A stretch of 55,159 bases of DNA from Bacteroides sp. GTDB taxonomy: Bacteria > Bacteroidota > Bacteroidia > Bacteroidales > Bacteroidaceae. Where the stretch lies: assembly GCA_015060705.1 (NCBI GenBank), contig SUXY01000012.1, forward strand, positions 1 through 55,159. Reading direction: 5' to 3'. Shown here one piece after another: positions 19,548-28,474 of this stretch. The translations under genes and the position numbers were made by a program. The first letter of the stretch is position 1; every line of letters begins with the position of its first letter. Under the pieces are notes generated by a model. That model searched no databases. It had not been told where the DNA came from and saw only the letters and a list, made by a program, of their open reading frames with translations.

Positions 19548-19580
19548 ATTGTCATTCTAAGCCCTGCTTGGAATGACAAT
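19548..19580 (+). terminator. terminator after glyA
   Basis: ATTGTCATTC/GAATGACAAT forms a 10-bp stem, extended inside by AAGC/GCTT, and is followed by TTTTTA. The ATG at 19573 lies in its right arm, which argues against that codon as the start of the next gene. Confidence 0.75.
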
Positions 19581-19596
19581 TTTTATGCATATCCCT

Positions 19597-20934
19597 ATGA
19601 AAGGAATCAAGCACCTCACCGAAGGTCCCATCCTTCGCCAACTCTTCCTGTTGGCCATGCCCATCATGGCTACCTCCTTCATCCAGATGGCATACAGCCT
19701 GACGGATATGGCATGGGTGGGACGGTTAGGTAGTGAAGCCATAGCTGCCGTAGGCTCCGTAGGTCTCCTCACCTGGATGACCACTTCCATCTCCTTATTA
19801 AATAAGGTAGGTTCGGAAGTCAGTGTAGGACAAGCCATCGGCATGAAAGACGAAGCTGCCGCCCGTAGCTTTGCCACCCATAACTTGACCCTTTCACTGA
19901 TGATTTCCCTGGTATGGGCATCGGTGCTGTTCACCTTTGCAGTCCCCATCATCCGCATCTACGAATTGGAAGCACACATCGCTGCCGATGCAGTCAGCTA
20001 TCTACGCATCGTTTCCAGTGCTTTCCCGTTCGTTTTCATGTCAGCAGCTTTCACCGGCATTTTCAATGCTTCCGGACGAAGCAAAATCCCCTTCACCATC
20101 AATGGTATCGGCTTGGCCATCAACATGATTCTCGACCCGCTGTTCATCTTCGTGCTCGATTGGAAGACCGATGGAGCCGCCTGGGCAACCTGGATTGCAC
20201 AAGCCTGCGTCTTTACCTTGTTTATATATCAACTGAAGTTCAAAAGCATTTTATGGGATGATTTCGTGTTCTTCGGAAAGCTGAAACGGCTCTATACGAT
20301 GAGAATCATCAAGATTGGTCTACCAGTTGCCACCCTCAATGCCCTTTTCGCTTTTGTCAACATGTTCTTGGGACGTACGGCATCCACCGTAGGCGGACAC
20401 ATCGGTCTGATGGCGATGACCACCAGCGGACAAATAGAGGCCATCACTTGGAACACCTCGCAAGGCTTCTCCACTGCCCTCAGTGCCTTTGTGGCACAAA
20501 ACTATGCCGCCCAGAAGAGGGAACGAGTCATGAAAGCGCTCAAAAGCACGCTTTTTATGACCCTTATCTTCGGAACCATCTGTAGTTTGCTGTTTATATT
20601 TTGCGGAAACAATATTTTTGCTATCTTTGTTCCTGAAAAGGAAGCTTACGAAGCAGGAGGATTGGCCCTTCGCATCGACGGTTATTCCCAGCTTTTCATG
20701 ATGTTGGAAATAACCACCCAAGGCGTATTCTACGGAATGGGACGCACCGTGCCTCCGGCCATCATCAGTATCAGCTGTAACTATCTGCGCATACCGATGG
20801 CTCTGTGGCTCGTCTCCCTAGGATGGGGACTGTCAGGCATTTGGTGGACCATCTGCCTTACCAGCATTCTGAAAGGCATCGTCATCCTTGTATGGTTCCT
20901 CGCCATCAAGAAAAAGACATTGGACAAAATTTAG
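19597..20934 (+). CDS. MATE-family multidrug/cation antiporter
   Basis: About 445 residues with 12 predicted hydrophobic helices. Family segments are visible in both halves (TEGPILRQLFLLAMPIMATS..., DMAWVGRLG, GLMAMTTSGQIEAITWN). MATE proteins export drugs or metabolites using Na+ or H+ gradients; the substrate is unknown. ATGs at 19573, 19585 and 19597 are in frame. The first is inside the glyA terminator, so I use 19597, and 19585 is also possible. No separate promoter is visible between the terminator and the gene. Confidence 0.9.
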   Translation: MKGIKHLTEGPILRQLFLLAMPIMATSFIQMAYSLTDMAWVGRLGSEAIAAVGSVGLLTWMTTSISLLNKVGSEVSVGQAIGMKDEAAARSFATHNLTLSLMISLVWASVLFTFAVPIIRIYELEAHIAADAVSYLRIVSSAFPFVFMSAAFTGIFNASGRSKIPFTINGIGLAINMILDPLFIFVLDWKTDGAAWATWIAQACVFTLFIYQLKFKSILWDDFVFFGKLKRLYTMRIIKIGLPVATLNALFAFVNMFLGRTASTVGGHIGLMAMTTSGQIEAITWNTSQGFSTALSAFVAQNYAAQKRERVMKALKSTLFMTLIFGTICSLLFIFCGNNIFAIFVPEKEAYEAGGLALRIDGYSQLFMMLEITTQGVFYGMGRTVPPAIISISCNYLRIPMALWLVSLGWGLSGIWWTICLTSILKGIVILVWFLAIKKKTLDKI

Positions 20935-20957
20935 TATTAACTTAAACATAGACAAGT

Positions 20958-21677
20958 ATGAGAAAGACAAAATTTATGGCAATCCTGTTGTGCGTCTGCA
21001 TGATATTGAGCGGATGCGGAAGCATGAACAATACAACCAAGGGCGGTTTGCTCGGTGGTGGCGGTGGTGCTGCCTTAGGAGCTGTAGTCGGCGGACTGAT
21101 TGGTAAAGGTAAAGGTGCTGCCATCGGTGCGGGTATCGGTGCTGCCGTGGGTGCAGGTGCCGGAGTGTTGATTGGCAAGAAGATGGATAAGGCAGCAGCC
21201 GAAGCAGCAGCCATTGAAGGTGCACAAGTGGAACAAATCACCGACAACAATGGCTTGCAAGCCGTAAAGGTAACATTCGACTCCGGTATCCTCTTTGGTA
21301 CAGGTGCATCAGCATTAAGTTCGGAAGCCAAGGCATCCTTGAGCAAGTTTGCCAACAATGTATTGAAGCAGAACCCGGAAATGGACGTGGACATCTATGG
21401 CTATACCGACAACCAGGGTTGGAAGAACTCCACAGCCGAACAGAGCAAACAGAAGAACTTGAACCTCTCACAAGAACGTGCCCAGAGCGTTTCCACTTAC
21501 TTGATGTCGTGCGGTGTAGCAGGTGGTCAAATCCAGAAGGTAGAAGGCTTGGGTGAAGCAGACCCTATTGCCGACAACTCAACCGCAGCCGGTCGTCAGG
21601 AAAACCGTCGCGTGGAAGTGTACATGTATGCTAGTGCTGAAATGATTCAGCAGGCTGAAGCTGGTACTTTGCAGTAA
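20958..21677 (+). CDS. OmpA-family lipoprotein with glycine zipper
   Basis: A 239-residue envelope lipoprotein. It has a signal peptide ending in a lipobox (ILSGC, C20), a glycine-zipper stretch at about residues 34-76 (repeated GxxxG, LGAVVGGLIGKGKG) and a C-terminal OmpA peptidoglycan-binding domain (GYTDNQG, LSQERAQSV, GRQENRRVEV). It resembles YiaD-type proteins and probably ties the outer membrane to peptidoglycan. It lies 23 bases after the MATE gene and is convergent with the accessory block that follows. Confidence 0.92.
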   Translation: MRKTKFMAILLCVCMILSGCGSMNNTTKGGLLGGGGGAALGAVVGGLIGKGKGAAIGAGIGAAVGAGAGVLIGKKMDKAAAEAAAIEGAQVEQITDNNGLQAVKVTFDSGILFGTGASALSSEAKASLSKFANNVLKQNPEMDVDIYGYTDNQGWKNSTAEQSKQKNLNLSQERAQSVSTYLMSCGVAGGQIQKVEGLGEADPIADNSTAAGRQENRRVEVYMYASAEMIQQAEAGTLQ

Positions 21678-21705
21678 AATTCCCCCAGAAAAATCCATAA
21701 TAATC

Positions 21706-21741
21706 AGATGTGACAGAAGTCTAAATTCTACTGTCACATCT
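21706..21741. terminator. bidirectional terminator, OmpA gene / accessory block 1
   Basis: An 11-bp perfect repeat AGATGTGACAG/CTGTCACATCT is followed by TTTTT on the plus strand. It separates two convergent genes, whose stops are at 21677 and 21752. Confidence 0.8.
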
Positions 21742-21751
21742 TTTTACGAAT

Positions 21752-22645
21752 TTAGTCCAACAGTTCCTTGGATGTTTCCCATTTCTTCATTTCATCTTCC
21801 ATCCCAAGAAGAATCATACTCCAACCGCTGAAAATAAACCATAGTGCAATCATAGAAATAATTCCAACAAAAACTCCAGTCATTGGAAAAAGATTAATAA
21901 CGGAAGCTATAACAAGAATAATCATACTAGTTCGCAATTTTCCAGCACCAATACGTCCTTCCATTCCTAAAGACACAGATTGCTTCAATGCACCATATCC
22001 AATATATTCAAATATAAAGGCAACTAGCAATAATATTCCTGCAAGAATTCCACCTAACAAAGGAATCCAACCTAATATAACTGCGACAACTCCCAATATG
22101 ACTGCAGTCTTCAGCTTAGAAACTCCTTTAACACCAGTATCATCCAATACATCTTTTAATATTCCCAATCCTTTGAAATACATGAAGAATCCAACCAATG
22201 CAGCAATACCAGTCAATGTGTTATCTCCGATACTATCATATACATGCATCAAAATTGCAAGCAGTATAAAATAGGCTCCTTGACTTCCCCAACTATTCCA
22301 TTGGATTCCTAAACTATTTTTTGCCATATACAAAGAGACCAATAAGACTATGATTGCTATATATCCCAACCATTGAGGAACTCCTGGTAAGATAACTAAA
22401 AGTGCCAACAAAAGACCTGCCCCAACAATATAGACAAAAGGAGTTGGTAATCCTCCCATACTTTTATGGAATGCCAATAACGCCAAACCAGAACCAACAA
22501 TACCGATAAGTTGACAACAAAGCACAGGAATGTCTAAACTTGATACTCCTATAAAAGAACCTAAATCAGGCAATAAAGCACACACTAACAACAACAAACA
22601 AAATTGAAGTTGCAAGAACTTTTGGTTTTTCATTCTTTCGTCCAT
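21752..22645 (-). CDS. polytopic membrane protein, unknown function
   Basis: About 297 residues with eight or so hydrophobic helices arranged as repeated hydrophobic blocks, for example LGVVAVILGWIPLLGGILAGILLL and LVIASVINLFPMTGVFVGIISMI. I do not recognise a named family. The ATG at 22645 is preferred; an in-frame start at 22762 would overlap the DUF805 gene by 47 bases and add a non-conserved-looking tail. It is the last gene of accessory block 1 and ends at a strong hairpin. Confidence 0.7.
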   Translation of the reverse strand: MDERMKNQKFLQLQFCLLLLVCALLPDLGSFIGVSSLDIPVLCCQLIGIVGSGLALLAFHKSMGGLPTPFVYIVGAGLLLALLVILPGVPQWLGYIAIIVLLVSLYMAKNSLGIQWNSWGSQGAYFILLAILMHVYDSIGDNTLTGIAALVGFFMYFKGLGILKDVLDDTGVKGVSKLKTAVILGVVAVILGWIPLLGGILAGILLLVAFIFEYIGYGALKQSVSLGMEGRIGAGKLRTSMIILVIASVINLFPMTGVFVGIISMIALWFIFSGWSMILLGMEDEMKKWETSKELLD

Positions 22646-22715
22646 AATTATAAAATTTAAAGGAATAAGCGGACATGCAACGATTGTCACAAATCCACTT
22701 ATCCATGTTAAAAAA

Positions 22716-23177
22716 TCAGAAACTATCAATCTGCTTGGTTTCTGTCTTCTGAGTTTCACCATTCATGTTTACTGTCACATTTACAGATGTAGGTTGAGCA
22801 CTATATGGCATACGATTCTTTGGGTCGTTGCCATAACGATTCGGACCTACAGTTCCGTCAGCAAGCAGCATGTAAAGACCCAAAATGAAATTAACAATCG
22901 GAATCAATAACAAGATAACTAACCAACCCGACTTGTCAACATCATGCAAGCGCTTTACATCTTGAGCAATTGTAAACCATATTCCGCCAATTAAAGCAGC
23001 AAAACCTATGAGAACTCCAATACCGAAACCACCTCCAGAGTTCTGGCTAGCACCAATCAAAGATGTACCAACACCTAACCAAAAAGCAATTGCTGTAACT
23101 GCACCACCCAACAAACACGAAAGGAAATATTCGATTCTACGAATACGTCCATTAAAAGAAAAAGGAGATTTAAACAT
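22716..23177 (-). CDS. DUF805 membrane protein
   Basis: A 153-residue inner-membrane protein with the DUF805 pattern: an N-terminal SFNGRIRRIEYFLS segment, about four hydrophobic helices and the VKRLHDVDKSGW motif. The C-terminal tail is polar (NVTVNMNGETQKTETKQ). DUF805 proteins have no known activity, but they occur beside many membrane systems. It is separated by 39 bases from the PEGA gene upstream. Confidence 0.88.
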   Translation of the reverse strand: MFKSPFSFNGRIRRIEYFLSCLLGGAVTAIAFWLGVGTSLIGASQNSGGGFGIGVLIGFAALIGGIWFTIAQDVKRLHDVDKSGWLVILLLIPIVNFILGLYMLLADGTVGPNRYGNDPKNRMPYSAQPTSVNVTVNMNGETQKTETKQIDSF

Positions 23178-23216
23178 AACTTTAAATTTTTAAATTAATA
23201 AACTAGACTTATTTCT

Positions 23217-24275
23217 TTAAAAAGAAAACTCAATCGTTTCCATATTAGGTACAACCCTCACAGTTTTTTCTTTTGTGGAAGCATTATAAGAATCCTCATT
23301 TGCTACAGTTATCAGATGTCGTCCTGTTCGCACTCTAAAAGGTTCTCCATTCTTCCAATCTTTAACTATTTTATTATCAATAAACAGACAAGGTGTATTA
23401 GTGCCATTTACTTTTACAATAATGGAAACAACCGATTTGGGTTGCATCGTAACGGCCAGTTCCTGTCCTTCCATTTTATCAATAATTACTTCTTGCGTAA
23501 AATCCTTCCAATCTTCAGCCTTAACCCGAATCCGATGTTTACCCATTGGAAGGCTTTTCATGCCCGGTTCTCCCTTGTCTGAATTATTGATATACAATTT
23601 GGCCGTAGGAACGTTGCATGTAAAGTTCACATTGGCCATGATTGGTTTCAGCATTAAAGGGATTTCCCGAACTTCTGAAATGTCATCAACCGTTATGGTA
23701 AATGTACCCTCTTTCGTTTGGGAATAATCCGCACTTGCCATATAAGAATAATTACCTGGTTTCAATTCCAATTGTAACATTCCTTCGGAAACTAAATGCT
23801 TTTCACCATTTATCAAAATCGAACCTTCACGAGGAATCATATTAAAGGCCACCGTTTGTGTAGTCTTCGTCACCATACCAACTGTTGAAACATCTACCCG
23901 GTATGTCTTACCTCCTTCTATCAAAGTTTGAAAATCCTTTTTAAAATTAATAGTAGCAGGAAGATAGTCATCATGCCTTAATATAATTCTTCTTAACCCA
24001 TCTGCTACATATACTGTATAATATCCACCTTTATAAATAATCTTTTCTTTATCTATGACAAAGCCACTAGCAAATTGTAATCCAGACAAATCGTTGACAT
24101 AAACTTTTAATAAGGCACAGATTTCACCGTTGGCGTCATAACGAGGATTTGTTTCAGCCTCATTGTCTGTTTCCAACAAGGTTACTTTATCTACTTTCAA
24201 CTCTTGCGCTGAAACAGATATACATGTCAGAAACAGAAAACAAAACCATAAAGAAATAATCCTATTCATAAACAT
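23217..24275 (-). CDS. exported PEGA-domain protein
   Basis: 352 residues with a signal peptide (IISLWFCFLFLTCISVSAQ), an N-terminal domain containing RYDANGEICALLKV and a C-terminal half with PEGA-type beta repeats (NVPTAKLYINNSDKGEPG..LPMGKHRIRVKAEDW). PEGA modules bind surface partners. It is a tandem paralogue of the upstream 449-residue gene but lacks the barrel; the gap is 3 bases, so they are co-transcribed. Its function is unknown; periplasmic or outer-membrane surface location is inferred. Confidence 0.78.
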   Translation of the reverse strand: MFMNRIISLWFCFLFLTCISVSAQELKVDKVTLLETDNEAETNPRYDANGEICALLKVYVNDLSGLQFASGFVIDKEKIIYKGGYYTVYVADGLRRIILRHDDYLPATINFKKDFQTLIEGGKTYRVDVSTVGMVTKTTQTVAFNMIPREGSILINGEKHLVSEGMLQLELKPGNYSYMASADYSQTKEGTFTITVDDISEVREIPLMLKPIMANVNFTCNVPTAKLYINNSDKGEPGMKSLPMGKHRIRVKAEDWKDFTQEVIIDKMEGQELAVTMQPKSVVSIIVKVNGTNTPCLFIDNKIVKDWKNGEPFRVRTGRHLITVANEDSYNASTKEKTVRVVPNMETIEFSF

Positions 24276-24278
24276 CCA

Positions 24279-25628
24279 TTAGAATTTATAACCCAAACTA
24301 ACCATCGGTGCAATAACACCGTCACCTCCAATCACTTTTTTCGAATTCAAATAGTCCACATTGACTCCCAAGATGAAATGATTGAAAGAGAAACGAGCCT
24401 CAACACGTCCACCTAAGAGTAGTCCTTTGTCTTCATCGGAAGAAGAACTGGAACTATTTTCTTCATCATCAAGCAAACTCGCATAACCAATCACTGGACC
24501 TAAACCAACTGAAAAATGATTTCGATTGAACTTACCCAAAGGAGCATTTATACTGAATACTAATGGTATATTAACGGAGAATGGAGTTTTATCATCTATC
24601 TGTATTTCATTACCACACAGAACCATTGCTTCTATACCAAAACGGAAAGTCAACCAACGCTTCATATACATTTCTACATCCAATCCCAATTTTGCAGGGT
24701 AACCTTTCACATTTTCCTTGTTCATCTCAGTTCTTGATTCCAAAGGAAAAGCAAAGCCTCCGCCTAAATAGATACTTGTACGTGGACGTAATTTCTTGCT
24801 TACATCTTCACTTTTCTTCAACGAAGCATTTACTACATTTGATTGCTCTGTCACTGTCACTTCAGACATCCAATCATCATATTTATCAGCCACAAGTCTT
24901 ACATTCCATGTACCAACTGGCAACTCTATTTGTTGGCCATTATCAACAACTCCCCATGATTCATCATCCAGCAAAATTTCTACATTATCAACATTGGCTT
25001 GGAATTTTACCATAGCCATTTTCCGTTCCAAAGTAACATTAATTGGCTCTACGGTTTCGTCTTCCGAAGAAATCATAAAAGCATCTTCAATTGTTTCATA
25101 GCCCGATGCAGAAATGGTATAGTTGTACATCTTATCCACTTCACATTCTATGATACCTACTCCGTCTTCACTCAGTGAAACTATTTGGCCGTTAACGATA
25201 AGGCTCGCATTTACAGGTTCAATCTTGAATACTTTATTTAGTGATTGTTCTTGCGAGAGCACTACCTGATAAACACGTTTCGATGAGATTTCTATGCCCT
25301 CTTTTACAAAATCAACAACGCAAAGAGTATTCACATCATTAGAGATTGTCAAAGATTTAATTCCTGGTGAAACATAAACAATGTATTCGCCGGTACTATG
25401 TTGTACATTCCCCACATGATTACTGAATTCAAGTCCTGTATTCGTAGGAATTTGTATTCTTACAATAGCACAAATTTTCCCATTGGAATCTTTACGTTGA
25501 TACTTACTGGCAGCAAGATCATTTATCAACATCTTTACTTCCTTTATCTTTATTTCCTGACTATGCAATAAAAACATATTTCCTTGTAACATTAAGGTCA
25601 AGAATAATATTTTAAAAAACGTCTTCAT
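24279..25628 (-). CDS. PEGA-domain outer-membrane beta-barrel protein
   Basis: 449 residues: signal peptide, an N-terminal domain with RKDSNGKICAIVRI, a PEGA-like region around residues 205-265 (VDNVEILLDDESWGVVDNG..LPVGTWNVRLVADKY) and a C-terminal outer-membrane barrel that ends in the usual aromatic residue (SLGYKF). A serine/acidic run near the end (ENSSSSSSDED) probably forms a surface loop. It is a paralogue of the next gene downstream. It could anchor the block's products to the outer membrane; that is inference. Confidence 0.8.
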   Translation of the reverse strand: MKTFFKILFLTLMLQGNMFLLHSQEIKIKEVKMLINDLAASKYQRKDSNGKICAIVRIQIPTNTGLEFSNHVGNVQHSTGEYIVYVSPGIKSLTISNDVNTLCVVDFVKEGIEISSKRVYQVVLSQEQSLNKVFKIEPVNASLIVNGQIVSLSEDGVGIIECEVDKMYNYTISASGYETIEDAFMISSEDETVEPINVTLERKMAMVKFQANVDNVEILLDDESWGVVDNGQQIELPVGTWNVRLVADKYDDWMSEVTVTEQSNVVNASLKKSEDVSKKLRPRTSIYLGGGFAFPLESRTEMNKENVKGYPAKLGLDVEMYMKRWLTFRFGIEAMVLCGNEIQIDDKTPFSVNIPLVFSINAPLGKFNRNHFSVGLGPVIGYASLLDDEENSSSSSSDEDKGLLLGGRVEARFSFNHFILGVNVDYLNSKKVIGGDGVIAPMVSLGYKF

Positions 25629-25652
25629 AATATTTTTATAATATTTTATTTT

Positions 25653-26630
25653 TTATAAATCCCATTCTTTTTCAAAACCTTCTTCAAATGGTTCGGGTTG
25701 CCAAGCCCGCAAATGTATCTCTGGTTTTTCTTCATTCGTAAAATCCCATGTTAACCATAAATATCCGTCATCATTATATGTTCCCGATCTATATTTCTGA
25801 TGAAGTGTAACATAATATATCTTTTCATATTCAGGAAGATTACTATTAGGATGAGGAATTAACTTTATGTCCGTAAATTCCACATGAATGAGATTTTTTA
25901 CATCTTGTTCAAAAACTCTTTTTAATCTTTTAAGATATTCTCCTTTAGACTTGACGACATACTCTATATCATCTGGCAATTGAATGCCGTCTGCGGTTTT
26001 ACGTTCAATCACCTTACCTGTAATAATTAATGCATCATCGCTAAATATCGCATCTAAAAAATTAATGTTATGCTCATTGTATGCTGTACGGAAACGCTCT
26101 GTAAAATCAAGAATCATTTCACGACAACGATGGTCTGCGACACTTTTTCCTTCTTTAAGTATTTTTCCATAAAGGTGCATGCTAATTGATAAATGAAATT
26201 CATAAATATTTCCATTTCTATCAAATGTAACTACACCTTCCTGATATTCATCATTTTCTGAAACACCTGAGTTCTTTTGTGCTTTTAATAATAAAGGAAC
26301 ACGACGTATTTGATAGTGTCCATTGCTTTTCTTCAAACATTTCTCACTCACAACATCATCTAGGCAGAGGAACGGTGAATTTTCCCACAACATACTAAGT
26401 GTTGTTTCTACATCAGAAGGTAAACTCAACGATGCGAAATTAATATTTCGACCTTCTTCATGAGCAGCATTCACTTCCGTCAATAAGGTAGAAAGAGACT
26501 GCTCCATCTTTTTCTTTAACTGTTCATTCTTTAGGCCGTCTGTGATGATTACCTCAACAGCCATTACTTGATGAACTGACAATACGCATATCAGTAATAC
26601 TGATAGCATCATCCATATTCTTCTATTCAT
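25653..26630 (-). CDS. exported protein with NTF2/SnoaL-like C-terminal domain
   Basis: 325 residues with a signal peptide (MMLSVLLICVLSVHQVMA). The first half is a weakly conserved alpha/beta region. The second half, around residues 160-310, looks like an NTF2-like fold (FTERFRTAYNEHNINFLDAIFSDDALIITGKVI). No catalytic residues can be assigned. It lies 7 bases after the 286-residue gene and 24 bases before the PEGA-barrel gene, inside a continuous minus-strand operon. Confidence 0.6.
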   Translation of the reverse strand: MNRRIWMMLSVLLICVLSVHQVMAVEVIITDGLKNEQLKKKMEQSLSTLLTEVNAAHEEGRNINFASLSLPSDVETTLSMLWENSPFLCLDDVVSEKCLKKSNGHYQIRRVPLLLKAQKNSGVSENDEYQEGVVTFDRNGNIYEFHLSISMHLYGKILKEGKSVADHRCREMILDFTERFRTAYNEHNINFLDAIFSDDALIITGKVIERKTADGIQLPDDIEYVVKSKGEYLKRLKRVFEQDVKNLIHVEFTDIKLIPHPNSNLPEYEKIYYVTLHQKYRSGTYNDDGYLWLTWDFTNEEKPEIHLRAWQPEPFEEGFEKEWDL

Positions 26631-26637
26631 AAACTCA

Positions 26638-27498
26638 TCATTTTAATGTAAACCAAATGTATGTTCCTGTTTCGTATTTAGTTAGATAGTCCGCCAACTC
26701 TACCTGTTCTTCATTCGCCAAATTGAAAGCGGTTCCATTGGCCACCTTAATATAGCCTCTCACTACATTGTTGTAATCGGCAAAAAAGAAATAAACCACT
26801 CCATTGTCTGGCCAGGCTACTTCCTTTCCATATTCTGCCAATTTATCTGCTTGCTTTAATTTTCCAAGATATTTGCTGACGGATGAAACGGAGTAAACTT
26901 TAAGTATGGATTTTTCTTCTATATTAGATACTCCACCGCTAGCAGATTCCAAAGGAGCAACGATAATCTCTTCCACAGGCTTTTCGACAGGAGGAAGATA
27001 TTCTATAGTCGAAACCAATCCTTCTTCTGATTTCACTTCCACGATGTTTTCTTCTACCGGAGGAGTTGTTATTTCTTCCACTTTCACCGTATCAACAATT
27101 ATGGGAGTATCCGTTACAATAGGATTCGGCAATTCGGCCATTACCGTTTCATCTTCATAATAAGGAAGAATATCTTTCTTCTTTACATAGATAAATGCAC
27201 GGAACAAACTTCCACGTTTGGTTTCTATAACAGCCAAGTTCTCCTTGGATTTTGCAACATAACCAGCAATATCCCCTTCAGCATTTTCCTGTAACCATTG
27301 CTCAATTTCTACATCTATCAGCATCTTTGCGTTTTCGGATGCCTCTTCGGCGCTGACCATTGACGTCCCGGTTACAGTCAAGTAGTCCCGACTTCTTTTA
27401 ATCTTGTTGATTTCTGCATTCTTGTCTTCTTGCGCCAAAGTAGGGATTGCCCAAGTAAACAATACAAGCAGTACGGCAATACGCATCAAATATTTCAT
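26638..27498 (-). CDS. exported protein with proline/threonine-rich linker
   Basis: 286 residues with a signal peptide (MRIAVLLVLFTWAIPTLAQ). An N-terminal alpha/beta domain (SRDYLTVTGTSMVSAEEAS...) is joined to a small C-terminal domain (YSVSSVSKYLGKLKQAD..) by a low-complexity acidic, Pro/Val/Thr-rich linker at about residues 115-195. I do not recognise the family with certainty. The start overlaps the stop of the upstream gene by 4 bases (27495-27498), so the two are translationally coupled. Confidence 0.6.
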   Translation of the reverse strand: MKYLMRIAVLLVLFTWAIPTLAQEDKNAEINKIKRSRDYLTVTGTSMVSAEEASENAKMLIDVEIEQWLQENAEGDIAGYVAKSKENLAVIETKRGSLFRAFIYVKKKDILPYYEDETVMAELPNPIVTDTPIIVDTVKVEEITTPPVEENIVEVKSEEGLVSTIEYLPPVEKPVEEIIVAPLESASGGVSNIEEKSILKVYSVSSVSKYLGKLKQADKLAEYGKEVAWPDNGVVYFFFADYNNVVRGYIKVANGTAFNLANEEQVELADYLTKYETGTYIWFTLK

Positions 27499-28472
27499 TT
27501 CTCAATCTCCTTTCTATCTCTTTCTTGATAATAGGTTTTCACATTGTGAGTAGGTATATAGGCATATAGTCTGGCCTTCAATATGGCATCCCGTTTTTCC
27601 ACAAAGTTCCATGGCAAAATCATGGAAAGCATGTGCTTGAATCCCAAATCGTTGCTTTGTGCCAAAAGTAAAATCATCAATCCGTCTTCTCTCTCTTCCT
27701 CCAAACCGATATAGACAGATGCTCGCATTTCACGACAATAATTCAACCATTGCGACAAACTGATTGTATATTTCAATGTGTCAAACTCATATACACTTTG
27801 CTCGATGTATAGTTGGTATTTATTAATGTCGGTAATCAATCCTTGCATCAGATTCACAGAAGAATACCATTTTCGGTTGGAATCGAATATCGGCTGCAAA
27901 ATCGTACTGTCCGGACGTGAATAATAGGTTGCATCGGAAATAGATTCTATCTCATAAATAGTTACGGGCTGACTTTGGAACACGCTATCAGCAAGCATTT
28001 TGACTTCCATATTTACCAACGAATCGGGAGTGAAAGAAAGAGGCATTGCTTTCAATTGCTTTTCCATGGTCCGTTCCATTTTATTTTTAGGTGCACCCAA
28101 TATCAATTCATAACTGACCGGAAAAACCATATCCAATAGAACGACTCCAGTAGAATCTTTCCATACCGCATTGAACATCTTGTCTTCCATTCTCGTCAGA
28201 GTGAAGTCCGTCTTAGGATTTATCTGATATGCGACCGATGATTCCCCTTTCAGAAAGAGAACCTTGTCTCTCATCATGGAAGGATGCTCTTGGACTCCTT
28301 CACGATGCAAACTATCCAACCGATACAGATAGGTTTCCAAGAAATCGTAAACAGCCAACGAATAGGCAGTTTTCACCTCTTCCGAAAAAAGGTGAAAGCG
28401 TCCTCCTTCTGCCTTTCCCGAAAGGAAAGACAGAAGAAAGAACACTGCCATTATCGTTCTGTTACGGAACAT
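27495..28472 (-). CDS. exported protein of unknown function
   Basis: 325 residues with an N-terminal signal peptide (MAVFFLLSFLSGKAEG). No domain is recognised. The C-terminal part contains YIGLEEEREDGLMILLLAQ and a basic tail. It is 2 bases after the zinc-ribbon/MORN gene and overlaps the next gene by 4 bases, which ties it firmly to the tubulin-like operon. Confidence 0.6.
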   Translation of the reverse strand: MFRNRTIMAVFFLLSFLSGKAEGGRFHLFSEEVKTAYSLAVYDFLETYLYRLDSLHREGVQEHPSMMRDKVLFLKGESSVAYQINPKTDFTLTRMEDKMFNAVWKDSTGVVLLDMVFPVSYELILGAPKNKMERTMEKQLKAMPLSFTPDSLVNMEVKMLADSVFQSQPVTIYEIESISDATYYSRPDSTILQPIFDSNRKWYSSVNLMQGLITDINKYQLYIEQSVYEFDTLKYTISLSQWLNYCREMRASVYIGLEEEREDGLMILLLAQSNDLGFKHMLSMILPWNFVEKRDAILKARLYAYIPTHNVKTYYQERDRKEIEK

Positions 28473-28474
28473 GC

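Noticed and set aside
20958-21677. OmpA-type lipoprotein as a member of accessory block 1
   Set aside because: It is on the opposite strand, separated by a terminator, and of a common housekeeping type; adjacency alone is weak, though OmpA-like proteins are part of the proposed tubulin-like systems.
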